IMG/VR virus record: IMGVR_UViG_3300008259_000199 | Span: 1 to 41,893 of that record | Source: a virus | Strand: one strand, 5' to 3' | DNA length: 41,893 nt | Shown here: positions 31,286-41,264 of the stretch, one piece after another | How positions within the stretch are numbered: the stretch's first letter is position 1 | How the letters are laid out: each line of letters opens with the position of its first letter | Program-made: the position numbers and the translations under genes | Notes under the pieces: generated by a model | The model's input: only the letters and a program-made list of their open reading frames with translations | What the model was told of the DNA's origin: nothing | The model's database searches: none

Positions 31286-34200
31286 TTATATAACAAAAAC
31301 GCTTTGACTCAAACTAAGACTCTGAGTTAACACTGGATTATAATCATTTACAATACCAGATCCGGTAATTTCATATGGACTTAGTATAGTAGTAGTATTA
31401 GTATTTCTTGACTTTACATAAATACTACCTTCATCAAAGTTGGACAATCCAAGATTGGTGTTTGTTATTGAAAATGTTATCTGAGTACCATAATTATTGG
31501 TTCTAAATTCACCGTTTGGAGGATAAAATAGATTAACTCTTTCCAATGAAGATGTTAAATAAACTGAAAACTTAGACAGCGGTTTGTTTTTATATGATAG
31601 ATGTTGAACAGGCAATAAATTGTATATATCAATAGAAGATGATATATTGGTTATGTACGGGTCACCATACAAATTATTGGCATTATATGACATTCCATCA
31701 GGAACTGAAATAATTTTATTTATTGGATAAGAAACAGGGCCGGTATTACCGTTATCAGTATATACATCTTGGTTATCAATTACTTTATATAAATAAGACG
31801 TTGATAAATTTCTTGAATCAAAGTATTTATATCCACCTTGATTATAAACAAATAGATAATAATCATCCAATGTATCAGGAATATATCCTTTGTTTAAATT
31901 AGATGGTCTTGAGAATCCAACTTTTTCCGCACATGTTATTGTGGATTCATATTTATCAGAAGTTTGTAATTCAATTTTGATTGGAGATGGATTTTTTTCT
32001 ATAGTTGCATCTATTGGAGGAACTACTTCTCTCACAATTAGTTTAGATTGAAACTTTGGTCTTTCAAGAATTGATGGTTCAATTAGTACACCGGTCAACA
32101 ATTTAACTCTTGCTGGTATGACGTTATTAATTACATCAAATACAGAAACATCAAAATAACTTCTAAATACCGTCATGAATTCTTGATACAATACTGTTTC
32201 TCCCCTATATGTGTAATAAGTCTCTGATAAAGTTTGTAAACTCTTATAACTTGATTCATATAGATAACCAGGATCAGCAATATCATTAACAATGTCATAA
32301 TCACCTAGAAAATCAATTATATCATCATCTTTTACTTTGAATGGAGAAATAAATACACCCAATAAATTAGAATCAGGAGTTAATTGACTCAAATTTTTTG
32401 CTACACTTTGAATTGGAGATGGTTGAGTCAATAATGTTTGTTCTACTTTTCTAACCTTTTCATTATTGTACTTATTTGGTCCATATTGTGGAATTATAGA
32501 TGCTTGTACAACATCAACTTCTTCAAATTGATATGGAAATACTGATTGTGAATAGTATGTACATGAATTAGATTGTGTTACACTATTATAATTAAAATTA
32601 TATGCACTTCCACTAATACCAACCTTACCTTCAGGAAAATCAGGACTTATTGATACTGGATTACTTATCACAGGACCGTAATTAGTCCAAGGACCAATAA
32701 AATTTGAAGCATATTGTAATTGATATGTGTTTCCATAATATAAAGGATACCAATATAATCTTACATAATTAGGATCTGGAAGTGAAACTACTGATACATT
32801 TAAAGATGGTTGCGTGTATGTAGCTAATGCTCTATAATAAACTGCACTGACTTCTACAGGCAATATTACACTACCACTATTGGTACTTGCAATTAATTGA
32901 GTAGAAGATGAAATTGGTCCTAAATTTATTGGATAATCAAAGTTATATCTGAACAATAAATTGGTCCATGTATCTTCTACAGCAGGATTGCCATAAAAAT
33001 TATAATTCTTTGAATATTGATCAAAGTGAGAATCTGATATTGGATTTTTTATTACATTAATTTTGTCTAAAAGACCTGTAAATTTATTTGTAGAATTGAC
33101 ATAATTACCAAAATACAAAAATCCATTTTCAGCAAATAATTCATTATATGTTCTAGTCAAGAATATACTTCCTGATTTTGAAAAACATTCTCTGTCATCT
33201 TGATTTGATTTAACTACTAAATTATATTCAGTTGGAACATAATTTTCACCAATTGTTGTATCATAAAAAGATGATGTAGTATTACGTCTTAGTAATACGT
33301 TATAAAATCTGTCTTTATTAAAAATTGGTACATTTTCAATTTCAATTGATTTATCTAATATTGAAAAATATATGTTTCCATATTCATTTTGTCTTGTTTT
33401 CTTTAAATATATCTTCCAATCAGTATCTTTTGATGCTAAATCAACTACATCATTTAAATTATAATCTTTGTTTAATTTGAAAGTAAACTCTAATGATTTT
33501 GCAGAATCTTGATATGGAATTTCTACATATTCATTATTTGAACTATATTTGGTGAAGAAATATTTTTCATCATACAAATAACTTGATACTTTTGAATTTT
33601 CAATTTTACTGCCACCAAATTCTCTGATACTTAAAATATTCAACGGAATGCCATAACAAGACATTAATAAGTTTATACATTCAGTTGTACCTTTTGTTTT
33701 ATAAATGTATGGAAGTGTATCAAGAATACGTTTCCATATCATTTCATTTTTATCTTTAGCTGATATTGATTGAGAACCTGAATCTGCACTGTTAAGATAA
33801 TTTGTAACCAAACTCTTGTTGGCAAAATCAGTGGAAGTATTCCAACCAAATGAATTTAATAGATAATAAATGATATCAGGCAAGTAACTGTCTCCTGAAT
33901 TTGTATCCTTTGAATTTAAAATTGGAAATGACTTGATGTATTGATAGATATTATCAAAATGGTGTCCAACCATTGACAAAAATACCAAATAATCATTGTT
34001 ATTTTCATCCATCTTGATATATTCTGGAGTATTATTTACTAGACTGTCCCTATTGTTTATATCATATTCTTCAGCATCATAAACATAAGTATAATAATTG
34101 GAATTGGTATCTGATATACTACCTGAAACCAAACTTTGACTTCTATACAAGTAACATTCAAACCCATCAAATCCATTTTTGATTGATAAACTTTCCGCAG

Positions 34201-35776
34201 TATATGTGTTGTATTCAGTTGCATATGATGCACTTAAAACAGTTGTACTAGAATTAGATGCGGATGTAATTGTTTCTAACGTATTATCTAACGTATCAAG
34301 TCTATTTAATTTGTTCTTGAAAATCTTTATTCTTAGAGCGGCGGATGAAAATAATACAAAGTTTGAAAAATCAGAATAATCAACATCTAATGTTGCTAAT
34401 TTTTTATTGATGTTAATTTCTGTTTGAGTATCTGCACTTAAATCTGGATCTAAGGAAGAAACGTTATCAATCGTATTTTGATTTGAATTTATAATCTTGA
34501 TTGAAAAATTAGGGCCGGAAATCTTATAATTTTTAGATACTGTTTCTTTTATTAGAATTACATTTTGTACAAATGGCGTAATACTAATATTTGATATCCA
34601 ACATATTGACTTTGTACTATAATTAAATGATAGTGGCGCATCTAATTTCACTAACAATGTTGCGTGTACATCAGTTGATTCATTGCTTGAATCATATGAA
34701 TGATCTATAAATTTAAGAATTACACCGTTACCAAAATTTATTCCGTTCTTATAATAAGAATAAAATTTGTTAGTAAAATTAAATTCTAATTTCTTGATTT
34801 CAACTTGTACAAATTGATCCCAAACAATTGTTGTGATTAAATTTATTGCATCTGTAAGATCAACGTTGAAGAAATTAATAACGTTTAACTGGTTTACATA
34901 TTCCTTTTGTACAATATACTTGAGTTGTACATATAAATCATCAAATGTAATTATGTTCTTTGAGTATGTGTATAACCAGTACTTTATAAAGTTCTTAACA
35001 CCAAATAAATTCTTGAATGTAATCTTATTGAATAATTCAATTGTAGAAGAATCAACGCCATTATAAACGTTATTTATAAAAGTTATTGCGTCTTGATCAC
35101 TCTTAAAACCAAATGATTTTTTGAATGTATTTATTGATTCAGGTGAAGTTTGTAATGTAGACTTATATGTAGAATCACAGTTATAATTAAACAATTGTGA
35201 ATTTAATGTATCAGTGATGTCATTTACCAATACTAATTTTCTAATAAATGATTCATAGTACAAATTTTGATATAGCTCTTCATCTGTTTTTGGTACTTTA
35301 TTGAAAGCAGGCACCAATTTTAATTCAGTTCTTGATGGAGAAATTTCAGAAATGATTAATGGAAATGATTGATTACCCGCAACGTTTCTTAGAAAGTTAT
35401 AAGATGCAACATGTTGACCGTCAAATACATTTGATGAAGAAAAATCAGATTGAATATCAATCAAAAAGTTATTTTTATAACTGATATAATCAGTCTTTGT
35501 TTTTCTGTATGAGTAATTTACTTTTTTATAATCAACGTCTGTATAACTTCCTACATCTGATATATAAATAATTTTTGGTTGTTTATACGTCCATCCATTT
35601 TGTACCCCACTTAAATTATAATAAGAAAATTCTACTACGTCTTTCTCTGATTTACCAAAGAAACTTTCACTTATGTTTGTGTTTACGTTATATACACTAA
35701 CATCCGTCTCATTAAAATAATAAGCGGTGTTAACACTTGATGTAAAATTTGTTACTGTTGGATATGGAAAATTCAT
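31286..35776 (-). CDS. Very large baseplate/tail protein with LamG-like segment
   Basis: The 1496-residue protein follows gp25, gp6 and two other baseplate genes and is probably a baseplate wedge component of the gp7-gp8 region. At about residues 690-720 it has YIYKTKGTTECINLLMSCYG, then IPLNILSIREFGG, a pattern I recognise from large baseplate proteins of T4-like phages. Directly after (about 735-900) a jelly-roll stretch resembles LamG/concanavalin domains (SLEFTFKL, DWKIYLKK, FYNVLLRRN). Later regions carry fibronectin-like strands (YVRLYWYPLYYGNTYQLQYA). It is very rich in Asn, Tyr and Ser. Its ATG overlaps the previous stop as ATGA (35773-35776). The link to a specific T4 gene is not certain. 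Confidence 0.75.
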   Translation of the reverse strand: MNFPYPTVTNFTSSVNTAYYFNETDVSVYNVNTNISESFFGKSEKDVVEFSYYNLSGVQNGWTYKQPKIIYISDVGSYTDVDYKKVNYSYRKTKTDYISYKNNFLIDIQSDFSSSNVFDGQHVASYNFLRNVAGNQSFPLIISEISPSRTELKLVPAFNKVPKTDEELYQNLYYESFIRKLVLVNDITDTLNSQLFNYNCDSTYKSTLQTSPESINTFKKSFGFKSDQDAITFINNVYNGVDSSTIELFNKITFKNLFGVKNFIKYWLYTYSKNIITFDDLYVQLKYIVQKEYVNQLNVINFFNVDLTDAINLITTIVWDQFVQVEIKKLEFNFTNKFYSYYKNGINFGNGVILKFIDHSYDSSNESTDVHATLLVKLDAPLSFNYSTKSICWISNISITPFVQNVILIKETVSKNYKISGPNFSIKIINSNQNTIDNVSSLDPDLSADTQTEININKKLATLDVDYSDFSNFVLFSSAALRIKIFKNKLNRLDTLDNTLETITSASNSSTTVLSASYATEYNTYTAESLSIKNGFDGFECYLYRSQSLVSGSISDTNSNYYTYVYDAEEYDINNRDSLVNNTPEYIKMDENNNDYLVFLSMVGHHFDNIYQYIKSFPILNSKDTNSGDSYLPDIIYYLLNSFGWNTSTDFANKSLVTNYLNSADSGSQSISAKDKNEMIWKRILDTLPYIYKTKGTTECINLLMSCYGIPLNILSIREFGGSKIENSKVSSYLYDEKYFFTKYSSNNEYVEIPYQDSAKSLEFTFKLNKDYNLNDVVDLASKDTDWKIYLKKTRQNEYGNIYFSILDKSIEIENVPIFNKDRFYNVLLRRNTTSSFYDTTIGENYVPTEYNLVVKSNQDDRECFSKSGSIFLTRTYNELFAENGFLYFGNYVNSTNKFTGLLDKINVIKNPISDSHFDQYSKNYNFYGNPAVEDTWTNLLFRYNFDYPINLGPISSSTQLIASTNSGSVILPVEVSAVYYRALATYTQPSLNVSVVSLPDPNYVRLYWYPLYYGNTYQLQYASNFIGPWTNYGPVISNPVSISPDFPEGKVGISGSAYNFNYNSVTQSNSCTYYSQSVFPYQFEEVDVVQASIIPQYGPNKYNNEKVRKVEQTLLTQPSPIQSVAKNLSQLTPDSNLLGVFISPFKVKDDDIIDFLGDYDIVNDIADPGYLYESSYKSLQTLSETYYTYRGETVLYQEFMTVFRSYFDVSVFDVINNVIPARVKLLTGVLIEPSILERPKFQSKLIVREVVPPIDATIEKNPSPIKIELQTSDKYESTITCAEKVGFSRPSNLNKGYIPDTLDDYYLFVYNQGGYKYFDSRNLSTSYLYKVIDNQDVYTDNGNTGPVSYPINKIISVPDGMSYNANNLYGDPYITNISSSIDIYNLLPVQHLSYKNKPLSKFSVYLTSSLERVNLFYPPNGEFRTNNYGTQITFSITNTNLGLSNFDEGSIYVKSRNTNTTTILSPYEITGSGIVNDYNPVLTQSLSLSQSVFVI

Positions 35777-36177
35777 TGTGGTTCAAGTCTTGAAATTATA
35801 TCATTTAATTTCTTGTTTGCGTCATCTCTTTCAGATTGTAACTTTTGTATAATATATTGAATTTCATCTGCATTTTCAGTTGTGATTGCTAGTTTATTAA
35901 CTGCAGGATCATTATCTGTAGGTTGATTAAATATATCATTCATATTAATATCAATAACCGTATTAGACTGTACTGTAGGTATAAACTCTTGAAATGTAAC
36001 TTGATTCAATTGTTCAATTTTTTTAGAATCATAAACAAAATCATTCAATGTAAAAGAAATATACTCAGAATTAAAACTAGGATTGTTGGCATCAATTGTA
36101 AAGTTTCCAAAAGAATCAACTTTATAATCATAGGTGCCATTGTTAACATAATCCTCAATTTCTTTTTGGTATGACAT
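35773..36177 (-). CDS. Small baseplate-operon protein with coiled-coil end
   Basis: The 134-residue acidic protein starts MSYQKEIEDYVNNGTYDYKV and is beta-like to about residue 70. A C-terminal helix (about 100-134, ADEIQYIIQKLQSERDDANK and onwards to SRLEPQ) is likely a coiled coil. No family is recognised. It is translationally coupled to the 1496-residue protein gene by an ATGA overlap and starts 2 bases after the preceding gene. It could be a small wedge or fibre-attachment component. Confidence 0.75.
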   Translation of the reverse strand: MSYQKEIEDYVNNGTYDYKVDSFGNFTIDANNPSFNSEYISFTLNDFVYDSKKIEQLNQVTFQEFIPTVQSNTVIDINMNDIFNQPTDNDPAVNKLAITTENADEIQYIIQKLQSERDDANKKLNDIISRLEPQ

Positions 36178-36179
36178 AA

Positions 36180-37841
36180 TTATCTTGTTATTTTAAATAT
36201 ATTACCATTATCAAATATATCAGTTTGATTATTAAATGTTGTTTTAATTAAAATTCTATAAAATCTTTCAACAGGCAAACCAGTTGTGTCTATTTTAAAG
36301 TAATGAATGTTACCGTCAGAACTTAGTTTTGTATTATCATCAAAATCAATTACAATGTTTTCACTTTCATTATCTTTGATACAATAATAAGATGCAGATG
36401 GCAACAAACTTGAGCTCAAATAACTAATTTGTTGATATCCCTTTATAAAATTCTTCAATGGATATTTTTCTCTAGCAAATACATTAATTCTTGGAATGTT
36501 TCCAAACTTATATTCTTTTGATAGATTTTGTATTACAACTGTATATGGTATAATTCCAGTTAAAGGAACCATACTTCCTGTTGTATATACACTGTCATCC
36601 CATGAAATGTCAATATAAGGTTGATAAATTGTATTTGTTTCTTTACTAAAAAATTTGATTGTGCTATCAATTCCATTAGTTGCAACTGTTTCAAGTGAAC
36701 TTACCAAAATTATACCTTCATTTGGCACGCATCCACATAACCATCCTTTAACAATATTTGTGATGTCCATATTGATATCAGATGTAGTATAATCAAATGA
36801 TTGTGAACAAATCAAAGAACTACCAGTTGTAACATTCAAACAGAATGATGAAGATTTGTATTGATATGTTGACGGTACCGTTTCATACCATGTACCTCCT
36901 TCATTTACAAATGATGATGTATTTGGTACTGGACTATCACTTACATCAAACCATAAAGAACCACTGTCTCCGGCATAATTTTTGTAATTCCAACTTGCAC
37001 CTACTAAATTTCCTCCTGTTGAGTATCTACCAGTTCCCATAGTCCAACTTTGACTTATAGGATATCCGTAAACTATATAATCAACAGGAATTTCACTTAC
37101 ACTAGATGCTTTTAGTTTTAAATTAAACTTTGCATTGTTGTTTATTGAGTTATTTGCAATAGATGCTGAAATAGTATTCAAATCAAATCTAATCAAAATT
37201 CTACTATAATCAGGAACATCAGTATATACTGTATAAGGAACATATAAGCTCTGTGAACCTACTGCATAACCATATATTTCTCCTGTAAAATCACGTACAC
37301 TTCCAGTTACATTATAAATTGATCCTGTGAAATTACCAATTAATTCATTAAACTCAGCAATAGGAAAATTATGTTCAATAATACTACCAGAAAAACTTCC
37401 ACTAAAACCACTTATTGTACCACTTACGTTTGTTAAAACTACGTTTTGTGGTCCAAATTGACCATAATTAATTCCGTTCAACGTTGAAAATCCGTAGAAA
37501 GGTGATCCAATAAACAAGCCAGTAAAGCTACCTGTTCCACTTGCATTACTAAGCAATGATCCAGTAAATGTAATAGATGCAGAACTATGAAATCTTAAAT
37601 TTCCGTATCCATATGAAGTGCCGCCATCTAAATTTGAAGCACTAACAGATCCAGAAAATCCCGCCACGTAACGATCATAAAAAGACGCAGTTAAAGATGC
37701 AGATTGATATAACAATAAATCTTTTTTAACGTGTGGATAAGATCTTAACTCCAAAATTTCATCAATACCAAAGTTTTTGTTGGCATATCCAACTTCATTG
37801 GTTATGTATGTATCTTTTTGTGGATATAAAAATGTATGCAT
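36180..37841 (-). CDS. Baseplate/tail protein with DNRLRE-like domain and FTGS repeats
   Basis: The 553-residue protein begins MHTFLYPQKDTYITNEVGYA, then NKNFGIDEILELRSY, and at 211-220 reads DYSRILIRFDL. This is the split pattern of DNRLRE/CBM96-like beta-sandwich domains (KDTYI...NFG...L.(V/L)...R.LIRFDL). Between the two halves (about 60-200) an insertion is built from short F-[ST]-G-S units (for example at 91-94, 106-108, 147-152, 171-174 and 185-187), suggesting stacked beta turns. The C-terminal half includes W-x-W-D-V type strands and NMDITNIVKGWLCG. AAAGGAAA lies 11 bases before the ATG, inside the end of gp6. Its role in the baseplate, or as a fibre, is inferred from the operon. Confidence 0.75.
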   Translation of the reverse strand: MHTFLYPQKDTYITNEVGYANKNFGIDEILELRSYPHVKKDLLLYQSASLTASFYDRYVAGFSGSVSASNLDGGTSYGYGNLRFHSSASITFTGSLLSNASGTGSFTGLFIGSPFYGFSTLNGINYGQFGPQNVVLTNVSGTISGFSGSFSGSIIEHNFPIAEFNELIGNFTGSIYNVTGSVRDFTGEIYGYAVGSQSLYVPYTVYTDVPDYSRILIRFDLNTISASIANNSINNNAKFNLKLKASSVSEIPVDYIVYGYPISQSWTMGTGRYSTGGNLVGASWNYKNYAGDSGSLWFDVSDSPVPNTSSFVNEGGTWYETVPSTYQYKSSSFCLNVTTGSSLICSQSFDYTTSDINMDITNIVKGWLCGCVPNEGIILVSSLETVATNGIDSTIKFFSKETNTIYQPYIDISWDDSVYTTGSMVPLTGIIPYTVVIQNLSKEYKFGNIPRINVFAREKYPLKNFIKGYQQISYLSSSLLPSASYYCIKDNESENIVIDFDDNTKLSSDGNIHYFKIDTTGLPVERFYRILIKTTFNNQTDIFDNGNIFKITR

Positions 37842-37842
37842 A

Positions 37843-39822
37843 TTATACTACGTTTCCTTTGATATCTATGTCAGGGTATTTGACTTCAAAAACGCATGGA
37901 TCTAATGAAGGATATATTATTTTGTTTTTTGTTGCAGATAAAATATCATATTCATGTGGTGAATAGTTACCGTCTTTAGCAGTTAAGTTTACAATTTCAA
38001 CATTTGTTAAAGATTGTACACCTTCTACTCTTGCAATTTCTAGTTCCAATTGACTCAAATTAATTGGTTGTGAAAAACTCCACTTGTCAATATCAAAAAA
38101 GTCTTTTACTTTAGTAATACAATTATTTAACACTTCTTTTTTGTTATAATTGTTGTATGTTAAAATTTTAAAATTTACACCAATATTAATAATATATCCG
38201 TCAATAATATTCACACCGTCAGTTAAAAGTCTATACTTTTTCAAATACTCTTTTATGTTATAAAATAAAGCTTCATTAATTTGTGTTAAATTTTTGTTTT
38301 CATTGTATCCAAGAACATACAAATTAACTGAAAATGGATTAGTTACATCATAATTAATTTTTCTAAAATAATTATCTACTGAATTATTTGTGTCAGTAGT
38401 ATTGTTATTGTAATCTACAAATCCAGATACATCATTTTTCAAATTCAACACCAAATCTGTATCAGATGTTATATAAGCTTTAGCAATTGAACCGTATTTT
38501 GGTGGCATTGCATAAGTTCTAATCAAATAATCATCCTTAGTTACAGATCTATTTTGTGTGGTGAAATTCAAAATAGCATTTTGTTTGATTTGATCTACAG
38601 ATTCTTCATCTGCACCACCAACTGCAGCAGTATAATTATTTACTCTTAAAGTTTGTTGTACTGTATTAAATAATGTTTGTTCATTCGGATTTAAAGATGT
38701 TGCATCATTCAACAATTGATATGAACTAATTCTAGTAATTTCATTTGCATTACAATTTGAAAGTGACCCTCCTCCAATTATGTAATTAATAGTTAAAACT
38801 GTATTTGCCGGAGCAGCTCCAAATGTATTTGTTTTTAAGAAATTGCTTCCATCCAATGAAATATCAGTATTTCTTATATTTGATAATCCAATACCAACAA
38901 TAGAAGCATTTGGATAAACTATTTCATCAGAATAATTATCTAAACCAGGACCAAATTCTAAGTAAGTTGTATTATCCGCAGTAATACTAGTTATATACTT
39001 TCTTGAAGTCTTCAATGATTTTATAATCTTTGATACTTCTGCTTTGTAGACGTAGAAATTTTCATCAGTAACTTGAGAGTTATCTACATCAGTAAAAATT
39101 ACATCTTGTGCCAAATAGTCAGCTTCATACCATTTATTGTTATCTTCATCAATAACTGAAATTATGTTGACTACATTTTTTTCTTCCAATACAATCTTGT
39201 AGTATGGAGTAGCAGCACCAACAGTAAAATTCTTAGTTACAATCTTACCGGCAAATGCTTTAGCGGTTTTTCTTAACAAGAAAAATTGTGGAACTCCCAA
39301 TGAATCTCTGGAGTACACACTAACTTCTCTAGGAGAAAATCTAGTATCAACTGAAAAATCTACTGGTTCGCTTATAATAAAATTTTGATTAGAGTTATTT
39401 ATTAACTCCATGTTTTCTCTAATTGACAAACAATATTTTTCATCAGGTACATAATTTCCATCAGCATCAACCTTTGATGGAATCAATTGAAATAATTCAA
39501 TCTCAGTTATAGATGATTTAGTTGGAGTAGTTTTGTATCCAAGATATTTAGACAACGCAATTACATTTTTACGTTCTTCAGAATATGGCATCAATGATTC
39601 TTTAAACTGATAATCAATATAGTATGATAATACATCACCTATATATGAGGCTTGTTCAATAAACATTGTACCTGGTGAACTTTCACTAAAATCTTTGTAA
39701 GTTTTAGGAAAATAGTTCTTTGAAAACTCAATCAAACCAGCTTTAAATGACGCAAAATCTTTATTAAGATATCTGATATCTTTATTAAGAGGTTGAAAGG
39801 ATTTTGGTTGTTTTTCTGCCAT
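37843..39822 (-). CDS. 6: Baseplate wedge protein, T4 gp6-like
   Basis: The 659-residue protein is the same length as T4 gp6 (660). Conserved features are the N-terminal YLNKDFASFKAGLIEFSKNY (19-38), then FSESSPGTMFIEQASYIGDV (44-63) and LSYYIDYQFKESLMPYSEE, then ALSKYLGYKTTP. Gp6 forms the inner ring of the wedge and contains a baseplate J-type fold in the middle. The C-terminal section (ITKVKDFFDIDKWSFSQPIN, then LSQLELEIARVEGVQSL) resembles the end of baseplate J-family proteins. It directly follows gp25 in the operon (4-base gap), the common order in T4-like marine phages, and the DNRLRE-like gene comes next. Confidence 0.93.
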   Translation of the reverse strand: MAEKQPKSFQPLNKDIRYLNKDFASFKAGLIEFSKNYFPKTYKDFSESSPGTMFIEQASYIGDVLSYYIDYQFKESLMPYSEERKNVIALSKYLGYKTTPTKSSITEIELFQLIPSKVDADGNYVPDEKYCLSIRENMELINNSNQNFIISEPVDFSVDTRFSPREVSVYSRDSLGVPQFFLLRKTAKAFAGKIVTKNFTVGAATPYYKIVLEEKNVVNIISVIDEDNNKWYEADYLAQDVIFTDVDNSQVTDENFYVYKAEVSKIIKSLKTSRKYITSITADNTTYLEFGPGLDNYSDEIVYPNASIVGIGLSNIRNTDISLDGSNFLKTNTFGAAPANTVLTINYIIGGGSLSNCNANEITRISSYQLLNDATSLNPNEQTLFNTVQQTLRVNNYTAAVGGADEESVDQIKQNAILNFTTQNRSVTKDDYLIRTYAMPPKYGSIAKAYITSDTDLVLNLKNDVSGFVDYNNNTTDTNNSVDNYFRKINYDVTNPFSVNLYVLGYNENKNLTQINEALFYNIKEYLKKYRLLTDGVNIIDGYIINIGVNFKILTYNNYNKKEVLNNCITKVKDFFDIDKWSFSQPINLSQLELEIARVEGVQSLTNVEIVNLTAKDGNYSPHEYDILSATKNKIIYPSLDPCVFEVKYPDIDIKGNVV

Positions 39823-39826
39823 ATTA

Positions 39827-40219
39827 TTATAAATTGCTTGTTACAGTTAATCCAAGTACATCAGTTTGATTGTTTACCGTAAATTGTATTTTTATGTTTA
39901 TTATATAATTATCAGTGTTCTTGTTTTTTTGGGCGGTTGTAATGTCTAAAAATACAGTATTTACAATTACATTTGGAAACCAATAATTCATGTCATCTTT
40001 AATAACATTCTTTAAAATTTCATCAAACCCTTCAATATTTTGTTCAAATAGATAGTTATATAATTTTGTTCCAAACTGAGGGTTAAATCTTCTTTCACCT
40101 GGTCTAGTATTGAAAAAATTAGTGATGTTGGCTTTAATTTGGGTTAGAGTGTCATATGACTGCTCAAAATACCCATTTATGCCAGATTTTAAAGGTAATG
40201 TTAAACCAATTGGATTCAT
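39827..40219 (-). CDS. 25: Baseplate wedge protein, T4 gp25-like
   Basis: The 130-residue protein matches the gp25/IraD-like wedge family (132 in T4). The diagnostic segment is LPLKSGINGYFEQSYDTLTQ with IKANITNFFNTRPGERRFNP and QFGTKLYNYLFEQN (about 8-62), containing the RPGER-x-x-x-P-x-x-G signature. Gp25 links the wedge to the hub and starts sheath polymerisation. The gene lies 1 base after the previous conserved gene and 4 bases before gp6. Confidence 0.95.
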   Translation of the reverse strand: MNPIGLTLPLKSGINGYFEQSYDTLTQIKANITNFFNTRPGERRFNPQFGTKLYNYLFEQNIEGFDEILKNVIKDDMNYWFPNVIVNTVFLDITTAQKNKNTDNYIINIKIQFTVNNQTDVLGLTVTSNL

Positions 40220-40220
40220 A

Positions 40221-40703
40221 TTATGACATTGATACTAAACCACCACCAACTCCTGATGACTTTTTCTTATCAACTGCTTTCATTAATTTTCTAAAGTCTC
40301 TATTAATGACATTAAGTACTTTAGATTGTTCTTCATTAACTGGTGTGATTTGTTGCGGCATTTGTACTGATTCATTAATATTAATACCACTAGAAGCTTC
40401 ACTTTGTAATGCGCCCATCAATCCTACATAAGCACCTTCTCTTGGAACTCCTCCTACAGTTTCATTCAAGACAGCATTTAAAGCATCATTATTTGTATAT
40501 TTCTTAAATGTCTTTTTTGCTGGTTGTACATTTTCAATTGGTTTTTGTGAAACTTTTGGTTTTTCAAAGTTTTCACTGACCGTTGGTTTACTTTGACCAG
40601 TTAATATTTCACTCAAAATATTAGGAATAAGAGTTGGAAGAGACTTTTGAAGTTCTTCCTTTACTACTGATCTGATTATCTCTTTTAATTCTTGTGTTTT
40701 CAT
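40221..40703 (-). CDS. Conserved baseplate-operon protein with helical N-terminus
   Basis: The 160-residue protein begins MKTQELKEIIRSVVKEELQK, a charged amphipathic helix of the kind that starts several small virion proteins in this window. A Pro/Lys-rich linker follows (about 45-75), then YTNNDALNAVLNETVGGVPR, then VLNVINRDFRKLMKAVDKKK near the C-terminus. Those two motifs resemble a small protein I know upstream of gp25 in other marine T4-like phages. Its role is unknown. V14-K15-E16 is not a good (L/I)xE match, so cleavage is doubtful. It is 1 base from gp25. Confidence 0.78.
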   Translation of the reverse strand: MKTQELKEIIRSVVKEELQKSLPTLIPNILSEILTGQSKPTVSENFEKPKVSQKPIENVQPAKKTFKKYTNNDALNAVLNETVGGVPREGAYVGLMGALQSEASSGININESVQMPQQITPVNEEQSKVLNVINRDFRKLMKAVDKKKSSGVGGGLVSMS

Positions 40704-40766
40704 ACTTGTTGATGTTATATAATTATATTTTACTATATACCAAAATGTTTTATTTATTTACCAAAA

Positions 40767-41261
40767 TTAACTTGGTTTTATCATAGAGGCTTGTACTGAA
40801 AGTGGTGTACCAGGCACAATAGGTACAATTTTAAGTTTAGGTATCGTTGGAAATGCAGGTGGTTTGATAATAGATGATATTGGAGGTACATTTGGTACTG
40901 GAACCTTTGGTATTGAAGGAATACTAGGAGCAGTAGGCAAATTTGACATACTTGGAAGTGTTGGTGTAGGTGGTATAGTAGGAATTGATGGTACTGATGG
41001 CACTGAAGGAGGTGATGGCAGTGAAAACTTTGGTACTGATGGAACAGACGGAACTGATGGCAATGTATTTGGTATATTTGTCTTTAAATTTTTATATGTT
41101 GACGTTTCTGTGAATGTCTTTTTATAATCAAGTCCAGATACTCTTTTTAAAGGCAATTTTGGTGCACTTGGAAGAGGAGGAATACTTGGCAAACTAGGAG
41201 TTGGTACAGAACCTAGTGGATTTTGTAAGTTTAATGATGGTGGTGTGGGTAAAGTATACAT
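40767..41261 (-). CDS. Pro-Ser repeat virion protein
   Basis: The 164-residue protein is about one-third proline. Short repeats of P-S-V-P-S-V-P and P-S-I-P run through almost its whole length (for example LPSVPSVPSVPKFSLPSPP at about 68-86), broken by a Lys/Thr-rich insertion at about 40-65 (GLDYKKTFTETSTYKNLKTN). Such a sequence cannot fold as a usual globular domain and would form an extended polyproline helix. No homology is claimed. It sits 3 bases after the gp5-like hub protein and 63 bases before the next gene, so it may be a rod or linker in the baseplate hub or spike. Complementary-strand Gly/Thr/Asp frames are not genes. Confidence 0.75.
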   Translation of the reverse strand: MYTLPTPPSLNLQNPLGSVPTPSLPSIPPLPSAPKLPLKRVSGLDYKKTFTETSTYKNLKTNIPNTLPSVPSVPSVPKFSLPSPPSVPSVPSIPTIPPTPTLPSMSNLPTAPSIPSIPKVPVPNVPPISSIIKPPAFPTIPKLKIVPIVPGTPLSVQASMIKPS

Positions 41262-41264
41262 AAA

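Noticed and set aside
40864-41127. Open Gly/Thr/Asp-rich plus-strand frame with GTDGTDG repeats
   Set aside because: It is the complement of the Pro-Ser repeat gene; the minus-strand frame fits the operon spacing.
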